Assembly (NCBI GenBank): GCA_021464525.1 | Contig: JADRCO010000058.1 | Coordinates: 1 to 61,406 of the forward strand | Direction of reading: 5' to 3' | DNA: 61,406 nt | Origin: Rhizophagus sp. LPA8_4_AMF | Taxonomy: Eukaryota > Glomeromycota > Glomeromycetes > Glomerales > Glomeraceae | Shown here: in pieces, positions 1-11,086 of the stretch | Position numbering within the stretch: position 1 is the stretch's first letter | How the letters are laid out: each line of letters begins with the position of its first letter | Position numbers and translations under genes: made by a program | The notes under the pieces: generated by a model | The model's database searches: none | What the model was told of the DNA's origin: nothing | The model's input: the letters and a program-made list of their open reading frames with translations, nothing else

Positions 1-3000
1 CCAAATTTGGACTAATTTGCTAAAACAAAAATATGACATATATCAGAGATATCCGGGGTCCTAAGAAACCAAACATAGCTATTCGCTTATTAATATTCGC
101 TAGTCTTTTAGGGTTCTTGTTAACCTAGAATAATATCAAGCTGACAGTTCACTAAGTTCTAAAAAAAATATAAAAATAAAAAAACCAAAAAAATATTTCA
201 CATTATAAAGTAAAGTGAAGTTGAACCCAAGTTTTTATATTTGTTTTGAAGTGTATAAAAATAATTAGAGTTATAATAAATATAATAAAATTTAAGAAAA
301 AATAAAAGAAATAAAATTATTTTCGTGAAAAATATTTGGATGTAAACGGTAGTGGAAAGAGTCTTTCCAATTATCTTTTTAAGATAACTCTGAAAAAGAT
401 TATATTAATCAATATGTCAGGAGTTTTTGGTTTAATTTTTGCTACAAATAATAAAACTGGAAAAAAATAAGTTTAGGTTGCACTTAAATATGCTTTTAGT
501 GGTAAAGACATTTTGGTTGTTATCTGTAAATTTTTTATACTTATAATAAAAGGTTATTATTACTTTATTTAAAATAACTTTGACATCAAATTTTGTATTT
601 TTATAGGACCCTGAACATTACATATACAACTTACAACTGATTTTTTGCCAAAAAAGACCCAATTTGCTCTTTTTTTATTTTTGGTTTTTTGCGATTAACT
701 CAGCATCTAGTGATCCAATTTATGCGAATATTTTTTATTTTGTAATAAAGCTCAATGAGAGCTACAAAACAAAAAAAAATCTGCATAAATTGGACTACTG
801 AATGCCAAGATAATCGCAAAAATATGATTTTTTTTATAAATTTAGGCTAATCTGTGAAAAAGTTACCTTCTGAATTGTATATGTAATGTCTAGGATCCTA
901 TTTTTATATAGTATTTAGAAGATATATAAATTTTCAATAAAGAATTATTAAAGAAGCAGTTATTGAATCTTTAATCAATAAATAATATCATATTATTGCA
1001 ATAAAGCTAATAATAAAATTAATAAAAAAAATAAATAAATGAAGATTTTTGATTTTCTAAATATTAAACCAATCTGTCAATTATATAAATATAATTATTA
1101 TTATAAAATTAAATAATATCAGATTGTAAAATATTTCATGATATAATTTTTTTTTTTTATATTTTTTATTAATATGTAATATAATCTTAGAGAAGTAACA
1201 TTATAATATAATTATTAAAAGAAAGAGTGAAATAAGAATTCTAAATATTTCTCATACTTACATTTAAATTTACATAAAATTTATATGTAAATTCCAGTCA
1301 GAATTGCATATTATAGAAGTATTTACAAAATTTTTTATCTTAGTATATATCACTGTATTTATTTAAATATTCAGTAATTGGATTTTTACAATCTTAGACC
1401 TATTAGATTTGTTTTAGTGAAAAAATCTAATGGTAATAAGATCATATTTCTAGTATAGATATAATTAAGTTATTATAAAAAATATATTTATTATACATTA
1501 CTTGTAAGTTGTATAAAAGATGTTCAGTTTTAGAAAATAGCTAAAATCTTATATTATACTTAATAAAATAAAAAGATTTATAATATAATAATTTGATTAG
1601 CTGTTAAATCTGATAAGAAAGGAAGAGAAGTAAGTTTATATTAAACTAAATATAACTAATATAATATATGTCACTACTCTTATTGTAAAATTATAATTAT
1701 AGTAAAATATAAATGATGTAAAGATTAATATAAAAACTTTGGTTATATGTAATATAAAATCTGATTATTTAATACTTAAATATAAATAGATATTCTATAA
1801 ATAAATAAATTAAATTTAAGAATTTTTGATATATTAGTTTCATGTAATTATATTCACTTATGCAAGATTTAAAATTTAAAGCTTAATTCTAATACATTAA
1901 AGAAATTATATTATTAATAGACAGTATTTACCTTTTTTATTCTTACATTTGTAGATATTTTTCCTTTATGCAAGTCTTAATATCTTTGAATTATTGTTTA
2001 AAGGTATTAACATACAATTTCAAAAAATTATCAATATATTTAATTAAAAACAAAATAGGATATAATATAACATTACATCATCATGTATAATTTTATCAGA
2101 AATTTTTCCTTTGAGTATTTACAATATTATAGATATACATAAATTTTTTGTATAAAGAATCCAAGTTGACAATAATTATTTTTAATAATGATTATATCTT
2201 TAAGGCAAATTAACTCTAAAAAAGATGTATTGGAATTTAAAATAACTTTTAGAATCTCAATTGCAAAGTAATAATATTTTATTACCTATTCTCTGGAACT
2301 AAACTTTTACAATTCATTCTCTTGCCAAAGCTTTTTTTAAAATAGATCTACAATCACTATCATTAGCAAATAAAATAATAGTTACAGGTTTTTTTTAGTA
2401 CTTTTAATCTTATTTGTATTAAATCCCTTTTTTGAAGTTGAATCATCATGTGATTCAACAATTATAGGATTATATCCTAATAGCTGACCATTTAAAATTA
2501 TTTTTAAAGACAATGATAATCAACATGAACTTGTCCTTTATACATATCCTCTTTCTATGCAACACTTTTTTCCCTATCTTGAAAAACTCATCAATGAATA
2601 TAAAAGCAAAATGTGTGTTAAATTTGATTTCTACAATAATGATTATTAAAATGTAATGTTCATATGAAAACCAAAAAAATCAAGCTATAATGGTAATGAG
2701 CTCTTACTAATGGCAGTTAGTTTTACAAAGACATGTACTTGATTCATATCTGGTTGTGTGGGAAATTCATTGAATTTTCAGACAACTTTGTACCACTAAG
2801 AGCATCTTTGATGTTAATATTTATATTTGCACAATTTTTAATGATTTTTTCGCTGATGTTGACAAGAGAAAATTTTATTTCCATAATTCAATATATCTAG
2901 TTAGAATTTTTAAGTATCTGAAATGTTTCAATTTCACTTTTTTAATATTCCAATCCTACTAATTCACAGACATCTGAAAGTTTTGTTCATAAGGGTTCTC

Positions 3001-3251
3001 TCCTAAAATAAAATAATTTAAAAGGATGATCATGATTTGTTAAAATTCGCAGTACAATGTAAAGAGAGATTAGAAAATTTGATAATCAAAAGTATATTTA
3101 TATAAGAAACTAATTATATAATTACATCATTTTCTAGAATCTTTTTCTATAACTATTTCTTGCTCTGACCTACCTAGAAAAATAAACCTATGTGCTTAAT
3201 ATATATACGTAATACTAATCTTATAAACTTTAGATCATTGATTGGTAGCAC
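1..3251. other. AT-rich intergenic region without a gene
   Basis: I see no coding region, splice-supported exon or RNA gene here. The only structured piece is the foldback element at 605-899. The rest is low-complexity A/T-rich sequence with short runs of A or T and scattered stop codons in all frames. Confidence 0.6.
605..899. mobile_element. Foldback/MITE-like element with 8-base target duplication
   Basis: The ends are inverted repeats: the left end reads AGGACCCTGAACATTACATA and the complement of the right end reads AGGATCCTAGACATTACATA. Inner segments also pair across the element (for example around 692-725 with 783-815), so nearly the whole 295 bases can fold into one long hairpin. Both ends are flanked by ATTTTTAT (597-604 and 900-907), an apparent 8-base duplication. 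It has no coding capacity. An 8-base duplication suggests hAT-type mobilisation, but the flanks are simple A/T sequence, so that part could be chance. Confidence 0.7.
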
Positions 3252-4905
3252 TAAGGATGGGCCCTCAAATGATTTTTCAAATCCGCAATATTGCGGATTT
3301 TGGAGTCAAATTGCGGTTAGTAATCCGCAATTTCGCAATTCTGATTGGCTGATGTTTTTAAGTAATAAATTATTTTTTAAACGTTTTATAACGATAAATA
3401 ATAAAAAAGTTTTTTAAATCATTTTAATAAATTTATTTATGTATTTATTTATTTCGTCTTAAGCATAGACCGATATTTTTTCTAAATTGCATAACTGCGC
3501 CGTTTCTTAGAAAAAATTCTGGACAATTTTGTCCATTTTTTAAAATAAATATCCCCGCTATGTATTTTCATCCAGCAACCCTATAAAAAGAAAAGTAGAA
3601 ATGTTAGCAACGTTTCTTTTTAAAGAAAATAACTAACAAAAATCTTTTCCTTCGGTCCTTCCTTACCTCAATTTCAAAATTCCGGTCGTGTCTTTATTAT
3701 TAAAACCCTGCGAAAAGAAAAAAAACATTAATTAAATTTATCAAAAAAAAAAATAACAAAAATTTTCCGGTCCTCCCTTACTTCAATTCCAGAAGTCCGG
3801 TCGTGCTTTCGTTCGGAAACTCTAAAAAACGAAAATAAAATAAATTAAAAATTATTAAAAAAAAGTGACGAAAACCCTTCCCAGTTCTCCATTACCTTAA
3901 TTTCAGAAGTTCGGTCGTGCTTTTCGTCCGGCAACTCTACAAAACGAAAAAATACTAAATTAGTTTGAAAATTATTAAAAAAAAGTAACAAATCCCCTTC
4001 CCGGTCCTCCATTATCTCAATTTCAGAACTCCGGTCGTGCTTTTCGTCCGGCAACTCTACAAAAATGAAAAAAAATAAATTAGTTAAAATTATTAAAAAA
4101 AAGTAACAAAACCCCTTCCCGGTCCTCCCTTACCTCAATTTCAGAACTCCGGTCATGCTTTTCGTCCGGCAACTCTACAAAAACGAAAAAAAAAATAAAT
4201 TAGTTTAAAAATTATTAAAAAAAAGTGATGAAAACCCTTCCCGTTTCTCTATTACCTCAATTCCAGAACTCTGGTCGTGCTTTTCATCCGGCAACTCTAC
4301 AAAATAAAAAAAAATAACGGAAACCCTTCCTGGTCCTCCCTTATCTCAATTCCAGAAGTCCAGCTGTGCTTTTCGTCCGGCAACACTACAAAAATGAAAA
4401 AAAACAACAAAATTCCTTTCCAGTCCTCCTCTTACCTCAATTTCAAAAGTCCGGACATGCTTTTCGTCCGGCAATTCTACAAATCAAAAAAAATAAATTT
4501 ATTAAAAAAACTTTCTGTCCAATTTCTCCTTACCTTCATGACTCCATTTTAAAAAGTTCGGTCATAATTTTTGTCTGGAACTTCAATAAAAAAGAAAAAA
4601 GAGATCATCAGATGATTTGTATTACGCAATTCGTCTGATAATCTGTGCCGGACTGGAGGACTATAATCGGCAAATCCGCAATTCCGCAAATGTTCCGCAA
4701 TTCCGCAAATATTCTGCAATTTCGTAAAGTACCGCAATTGAATTGCGGTACTTTTGGATCATTTGCGGAATTGCAGAATATTTGCAGAATTGCGGACAAT
4801 TGCGGATTGCGGATTTGCGGATATTTAAACTTCAAAATCCGCAATGTTCTGCAATACCGTAAATCGCAATTATTCCGCAATTGCCTATTTGCGGCACCAT
4901 CCTTA
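3252..4905. mobile_element. Non-autonomous hAT-like transposon, 1,654 bases
   Basis: The element is bounded by a perfect 8-base direct duplication, GGTAGCAC, at 3244-3251 and 4906-4913. Its ends are short inverted repeats, TAAGGATGGGCC on the left and TAAGGATGGTGCC on the complement of the right. Short motifs related to TTGCGGA/TCCGCAA are packed just inside each end (3280-3335 and 4670-4895) in both orientations, which resembles the subterminal transposase-binding repeats of hAT elements. No transposase frame is present. The middle is filled by a degenerate tandem array. It would need a transposase supplied in trans. Confidence 0.85.
3640..4600. repeat. Degenerate tandem repeat array inside the hAT-like element
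   Basis: About nine diverged units of roughly 85-120 bases lie head to tail. Each carries a core like CCGGTCGTGCTTTTCGTCCG followed by GCAACTCTACAAAA, then an A-rich spacer and CCCTTCCCGGTCCTCC. The best-conserved units lie between 3870 and 4480, and the outer units are more worn. Reading frames that cross it (such as 3845-4054 on the minus strand) are by-products of the repetition and not genes. Confidence 0.85.
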
Positions 4906-5106
4906 GGTAGCACATTTGTTTTTTGTGTACCAAGTTGATGGTGCATATATGGCGTGGTAAAAAAATATGTAAGAAAAAAATTTCAAAACACATATTAGCA
5001 TATAGCATTTAAATATTACTAACTATATGTAATTTTGGCTGCTTTGCAAATTTAATTAGAATGACAAGTGGTTTTAAACATTGTTTTTGTAAAATTCTAC
5101 AAAATA

Positions 5107-5658
5107 TGGTGCTGGAAGTCTATATTTAACAATCATATGACTGTGTTTCAAATTGTTTTTTGTTATGTATATAGGAAGTAGCCAATGAAAATCTTTGATT
5201 TCTGAATGAAAAATTATAAGACAAATACGAGCATGTATAAAAAAGGAAAATTTCTGAAAAAGAATACTGAAAATTGTGCTGATGATAGTATTTTTTTTCA
5301 GAAAATTGAATAGATATAAGATGGAATTTAAAATGGTTGAATAAAATTTATCATTTTAAGTCCAAAAATGGCATCTAATAAATAAATGACAATTTGAATT
5401 GTGTGAATTTTTGCAAAATAAATGCATTCACCTGACTTTTTTGTTTCAAATTTAAGGCAATCATATAAAAATTACCAAATTTCAAACGCCTATAACTTTT
5501 TATGTAGGAGTTTTTTTGAAAATCTGACTGGTAGTTTAATAGTACTTGTCTTAAAGAACAAAGTTACCGGTTTATTTCTTTAAAATTCTATATTTTTAAA
5601 ATGCTAAAAGACTTATAAATACCCCAATTTTATTGTTGAGTATAGACTTCCGGCACCA
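5107..5658. mobile_element. TA-flanked inverted-repeat element (Tc1/mariner-type MITE)
   Basis: The left end reads TGGTGCTGGAAGTCTATATT and the complement of the right end TGGTGCCGGAAGTCTATACT. Each end is flanked by TA (5105-5106 and 5659-5660), the usual target of Tc1/mariner elements. The 552-base interior is A/T-rich and has no transposase frame. The class is inferred only from the TA target and the terminal repeats. Confidence 0.65.
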
Positions 5659-5962
5659 TATCAATTTTTCATCAAATCCATATTTGGAAATGATTGGCAA
5701 AGACGAAAAATCAATCGGTTATATTTAAAGTTAAAAACAGCGTTTATAACCTTCTTCTAACCCTTAAGTAAACTTGGAGAGCAGATGAAAATACGCCTAT
5801 TCTGAATTTTTAAAAGTTTTATTTCAAAAGAAAATGTCAAATTTTTTTTTGAAAATTGCATGCGCCACCAACCTGCCACACAAAAAAGGGATGCATTGGT
5901 GGCGCAGTATGACATCAGGATGTAAATAAGGAGTGTGTCCATCTTAAAAACTACCCCCAGCA

Positions 5963-6204
5963 TCACCATAAAAAATTCACTATCACGTGACTTTATGGCC
6001 CGCATTACGGCATTATGCACTAACATGTGAAAGTTATCAGTGGCTGACAGTGGCTGACCAGTGACAAATAAGGTGTGACGAATAATTTTCACTTACTCGA
6101 AAAAAACGTCCCTCAGATAAATATAAACAATGAAAACGCGAAGGGTGTGACGGATGTGAAGAATAATTTACTATTATCACGTGATAGTGGATTTTTTATG
6201 GTGA
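5963..6204. repeat. Inverted repeat with paired TCACGTGA palindromes
   Basis: Arm 5963-5990 and arm 6177-6204 match as inverted repeats at 27 of 28 positions. Each arm contains the palindrome TCACGTGA, and a third CACGTG lies at 6226-6231. The 186-base loop has no gene. It may be a remnant of a mobile element or a cluster of E-box-type protein-binding sites. Confidence 0.6.
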
Positions 6205-6605
6205 AATCCATCTTAAAATACAAATCACGTGCCAAGCTTTTTACCGCAATTACCGGCGTTGTTGGTCCCCGAATGCGGTGATGTGGAAAACGGAAAACCA
6301 ACATAATAACAAACACTCAACAGTAGAACCTAAACAAGGCCTTGGGGGCAGGGTATATGAAATAATTTACTTTCATATATTTCTAAACACATTTCAATTT
6401 ATTAATCAATTTATCCGATTTATCCTAAATTATGCTAAGTTTCATAATTGTAAAAAGTATTATAACAAATTCGATAAAATTTGGATAATTCATACATAAA
6501 ATATCTAAGAAGGCTCCAAGGAAAAAGATATGTTTCTTATCTTTAAGATTACCTAAATTATATTGTCTTCGCTCGAATGATCGACATCATGTGATAACAG
6601 TTATT

Positions 6606-8049
6606 CTAACAGTTTAATAATTTTTTACCAATAATTTTGGGTGGAACAACGAAATCTCTGTGGCCTGTTTCTTCACGATGAGTTCTCAAAAGATATAAGT
6701 ACCTATAGTTTGCGGTGCATCCTGGTTCTGTACATTTAAATTGCTCTTCGCCAGTATGTATTTTTTGATGTCTTCGTAAATGCTCGGCCCGAGTGAATTT
6801 GACTTTACAATTTTCCCATGTACAATAAAAAGGCTTGATGCCAGTATGAGATCTTGAATGTCTTACTAAATCACTTCGGCAATCAAACTCCTTATTGCAT
6901 CTGGAGAATTGACACTTGAATCGCTTATATTTTGAATGCACATCCAGGTGTTTTTTAAAGTTATCCAGTCGCGAAAAAGTTTTATCACATCCTCGACTTG
7001 TACATTTTAATTTTTCTCTTGTATGGATATTCTGGTGCTTTCTTAGATCCGAAAATCTGACGAATCTTTTACTACATTCGTTTATATTACAAGTATGTGG
7101 CTTATCCTCAGGATGATTTTTCATTTTATGTTTTGTTAAGTCATTGGGACATGCGAACTTCATATTGCATCCGGGCTTATTACAAGCAGATGGCTTGCCT
7201 GGATGTATCCTTTGATGCAAGTGAAGACCAACTAATGTTGCAAAATCTCTTCCGCAGCCTTTTACATTACATTTAAAAGAGTTTTTTCGTGATTTTTGAG
7301 ATTTAGTTTCTGATTTTATAGATGAGGAGTTTACTTTCTTAGATGAAACTTTAAATAAATACATAATTAATAATTAGTTTTCATGATAATCTCCTATATA
7401 ACAGATTAACACCTTATTCACCTTTGAGATCAGTACTGCCATATTCCATACTTAAGTCGTCATCTTCACTAGCGTAATCTAAATATACGTAATCACCGCT
7501 AGAATCGTCGTCGATAACGGCTTCATCGTCGTCGTCAAAATCTGTACTATTATATTCATCAACGTCATCATCCTTATCGTTTTCCCCTTCATCGGTCTAT
7601 TGAAGAATTATTTGACATATTTATAAAAGATAATCAAAAATTTTTCTTGCTTACATCATTAGTCCAATTATCTTCGCTCATAGAAGAACCAAAAATAGAA
7701 CTATTTAGTGATATCGCATCATTTTGCAAAGAATTTGACGCTCTCCCAGTCTCTAACGCATAACTTGTTAGTAAGTCTTCGCTTTCTTGAGCGGAGACCA
7801 ATGTTACACCAGCTCTGTTTGAGTACGGAACCTCGTCGGTTAACGTTTTATTCTTCTCAAGCTTTGACTCAGCGTCAGAGTAAGAGTCTGAGTCCGAGTC
7901 GAGAATTTCAGCGTCTTTAATAAATTAAAACATTTATTTATTAAATAAAAGCTTTTCTTTTCTTAGATAATAAAATTTTTACAGTTTTAACCTGAGTTAT
8001 GTTCATATACTGGATATTCGATAATAGTAAGAATTGGTAACCTAGCCAT
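6606..8049 (-). CDS. C2H2 zinc-finger transcription factor with acidic N-terminal half
   Basis: Proposed as one gene of four exons (8049-7992, 7914-7655, 7596-7422, 7348-6606), 411 residues. The C-terminal half holds seven TFIIIA-like fingers of the form C-x4-C-x12-H-x3-5-H, starting with CNVKGCGRDF and ending with CTEPGCTANY. They should bind DNA in the nucleus. The N-terminal half is serine- and acid-rich with long D/E runs, as in activation domains. It has no family I recognise. The last intron (7421-7349, 73 bases, donor GTGAAT, acceptor TTAAAG) joins the acidic part to the fingers in phase and removes a stop at 7414-7416. If it is not used, there are two genes: an acidic 166-residue protein ending at 7414, and a 252-residue zinc-finger protein starting at 7364. 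The fingers are certain; the fusion is likely but unproven. Confidence 0.72.
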
Positions 8050-9456
8050 TTCGAAATTTTCTGAAGCGTTGAAGAATTTTTTTTAAAAAAGGAGGTTACT
8101 CAACTTCCCAACAGATGTATTATCGGATAACAGGTTACTCATTTTAGATATATAAAATCATGGGTTGAGAAAATGACATAATCGAAGAGAGATCAAGAAG
8201 TTGAAAATGTGGTAAAAGATTGGCACAGTATGCACATTCTGATTGAATGATAAAATTCAGTTACACAAAATGAATTTAAAGTTTTTAATTAATGATTACT
8301 CACGATCATTTTCTGTGCATCGAAAACCGTCTTGTATCACATTCTTATCAATTTATCTATTCTTTCTGATCTGTCGGATTTGAGATACTAAAAAAAAATA
8401 TATGAAAAGTACTACTAAATTGATAAAAAAAAAAATCTACGCATTTAACTATAACTTCGCGCTTAATTTGCCCAGATCAATTCTCACAGAACAGCACAGC
8501 AAGTTTAGCAATATATTCTTGCTTTCCTCAGCAGTAATATGCATCAAGCATGTAGTTTAACTTCACCTAAACAGCAAAATCCAAATTTAAATCAACTTGA
8601 AATAGAACAAGTATACTGTATATTTTTGGATTTTAGTTGCCATACTGATACTAAAAAGTTTACTTATTTTAGGTTAGAAAGGATGAAGATGAAGATGAAT
8701 GTGATCATCCTTTGATGACATGATGAAATCAAAGTATTAATTATATTCATGAAAATTATTCAGCTAAGAAAAAAAATCTAAATTTTATAATGATATGACA
8801 AAGAGTGTTTACCCAATAAAGAAGCAATAACGTTTTCATTTGCAAGGAAGAAAATTACTTCTATTTTTAAAATGTACTGTAATTACGATCTTTGTTCTTT
8901 AGTAATGACTGCATCATGTTACGGAACATGTTTAGCCCTGAGAAGTGATCGGTGTAAACACGTGATTTTTTTTAAATGCATTCGGGGTTTCCAGAAATTT
9001 ATTGACTGCTCATCGGAACAATAAAAACCATTGTATCTGATATGCCGCATATAAAGCGGATTGCGCTAACGGCCAACGGAGGTTGCCGGTGACTATTTAG
9101 ATTTGATACACATACCCATTCGTAGATGACGTAAATGAATTACGCCGAAAAGGTTTTTGTTGCAGAATTTGCAGAATGCAGATCTATAATCTCCATGGCA
9201 TAAAATGTCGGCTGTAAAGCAAAATTCCTTTCTATTTAAATCAAAGCATTTTTTCGCGCAAGTTATATATACTTCGAATATATTTTTTTAAAAAAACATG
9301 TGGGGGTTTCATTTGAAATATTATAACTTTCTTCTAATTTTCTAAATAAAACAATTTTACTTACTGGGTTCTCTCTCGTTGTTGGGAAAACAGTGAAGTG
9401 TGAAAATTTTTTTATTACCATAGTCTACAAGTGTTTAGTTACTACAGGACTGCCAT
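8050..9456. other. Divergent intergenic region, 1.4 kb
   Basis: This stretch separates the start of the zinc-finger gene from the start of the Atos-family gene, so both promoters should lie in it. No gene was found. The part at 8930-9230 is less A/T-rich than its surroundings and has a CACGTG at 8959-8964. It could be regulatory sequence or an untranslated leader. I found no tRNA-like fold. Confidence 0.5.
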
Positions 9457-10696
9457 ATGCCACAACAGATTTATTCGTATTCCCCAACAACTCCTACAAG
9501 TCCACTCGCTTATTCAACCTTGTCACATGGATCTATACCGATCCCAATTACTAACCAAAGAAAAGCGAGCGTGTTTTACCCAAGTCGTAATAATCACACT
9601 CGTTTTTCTTCCAGTAGTTCTGGGTTTATTGATACGTCATCCCTAACGACTTCATCGTCCACGCCTAATAGTTTTAGGTCAATGAGACATAATTCATTAC
9701 ATAGTCAATTTAGTATCGGTAGTTTAGTAGGCAGTTATGAGGTATCGTAATTATAATTCTGTGATGTACTCAGTTCAGTTCATTATTAACTACTTTTTTT
9801 TCACTTTTCAGGAATCAATACTAAATGGTCGTATGTCCACGTTCCCATCAAAGCCAATTACCTTTATTGCACAAATAGGAGTATTAGGTAGAGGAAAGTG
9901 TAAACAATCATTAAAATGTCCTCCACATATTAATCTTACATTTCCCGCACATTTTTATGAGTTACAAGATGTTGATAATCCAGTGACACCATATGTTGGA
10001 AACGTTGATTTGGAAAATGGATTGACTGGTGAAAGATTTAAAAAATTTGCTGGTGGTTATCGAATCCCATTGAAAGGACAGTTACAAATAGTTATAAAAA
10101 ATTTAAATAAAACTGCTGTAAAAATTTTTTTAGTACCTTATGATTTATCGGACATGCCGCCAGGCACAAAAACTTTTATCAGACAAAAATCTTATACAAT
10201 TCCTTCATCTTATAATTCAATGATCCAAGATTATGGTGTGGGGGATAAAATCAATAATAACAATAATGATTCATTCGCAAAGTCAACTTTAAGATATGCT
10301 ATTCATTTACAGTTTTGTTCTCCGGCAAAGAAAAAAGTTTATCTTTACAAATATGTTAGAGTCGTATTTGCAAATAGAGTCCCTGACGGAAGCGAAAAAT
10401 TGAATGTTGTTAATAGTGGTCCTGGTGAACCTAGATATGTTCCAATGGGAAGTTTGAATCTTAAAGGATTATTGGGTTTAGGTTTAGTTATAGAAAATCA
10501 ACAAGATTCTGGTAATGATGGTAGGCAAGATGAAGAAAGACAGAGAAGGGAGAAAAAGAAAACAATAAAAAAAGACGGTGTTAATATTGGAAAAATTATT
10601 GGAAGTAATGGTGGTTCTGCCTTATCTGAAAAATTCAGACAAATCTCTAAGGACAACGACGAGAAATCTTCAAGTATGATTATTGATGGTGAATAG
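9457..10696 (+). CDS. Atos-family protein (DUF4210 / Chromosome_seg domains)
   Basis: Two exons (9457-9741 and 9812-10696) encode 389 residues. The intron begins GTATCG and ends TTTTCAG, joining GSYE to ESILNGR. From about residue 96 the protein matches the Atos (FAM214) core: ESILNGRMS, then a segment ending YVGNVDLEN, GYRIPLKGQLQIVIKNLNKT, VKIFLVPYDLSDMPPGTKTF and, further on, LRYAIHLQF before the C-terminal VYLYKYVRVVF block. Animal Atos proteins are nuclear and implicated in transcription, and fungal relatives have been linked to meiotic chromosome segregation. The first 95 residues are low-complexity S/T/P-rich. The tail is charged and probably disordered. The start is the first in-frame ATG of the open exon; an upstream exon is not excluded. 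Confidence 0.85.
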
Positions 10697-11086
10697 TAAA
10701 TTGTAGATGTATTAATTAATTTGGTTTTCATATGGATAATTCGTTTTTATCGTATGTAAATAATAAGATTAGTCAAATTCGAATAAATTTTAAAATTTAT
10801 TGTTCTTGTTTGATCAATAATATTATATTTCTTCCAATATTTGCCCATTCACATTAATTTTTTTATAAATATTTTTATTTTTATTTTATTTATGACAAAA
10901 ATTATTTCAAAAATGCTAATATTGACTTTTTTTTACATTAATGTGTATGTTAAAGTGAACTTGAAAAAGTAGCCATTTTATTGTACTCAAACCACGTAAT
11001 AGTAAATTTGTTGGAAATTCTTATTAAGGATTCCAAAGTATAACAGATAAATACAAATATATACTTTATATCATATAATTAAATAA
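10697..11086. other. Convergent intergenic region
   Basis: This 390-base A/T-rich spacer lies between the stop codons of two convergent genes. It presumably holds the two 3' untranslated regions. No further feature was seen. Confidence 0.6.

Larger units (their letters stand above)
4914..6605. other. Intergenic region with inverted-repeat elements
   Basis: No supportable gene. The stretch contains the TA-flanked element at 5107-5658, a short hairpin at 5871-5906 (TGCGCCACCAA pairing with TTGGTGGCGCA), and a pair of 28-base inverted arms at 5963-5990 and 6177-6204, each carrying TCACGTGA. The part at 6240-6605 lies downstream of the zinc-finger gene and shows nothing recognisable. Confidence 0.55.

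Noticed and set aside
3640-4600. Regular repeats that could suggest a CRISPR array
   Set aside because: Units are long (85-120 bases), diverged, lack constant-length unique spacers, and lie inside a eukaryotic transposon.
8930-9230. Less A/T-rich stretch checked for a tRNA or other structured RNA
   Set aside because: No cloverleaf, A/B box pair or terminal CCA-adjacent stem could be found. It is better explained as promoter or leader sequence.
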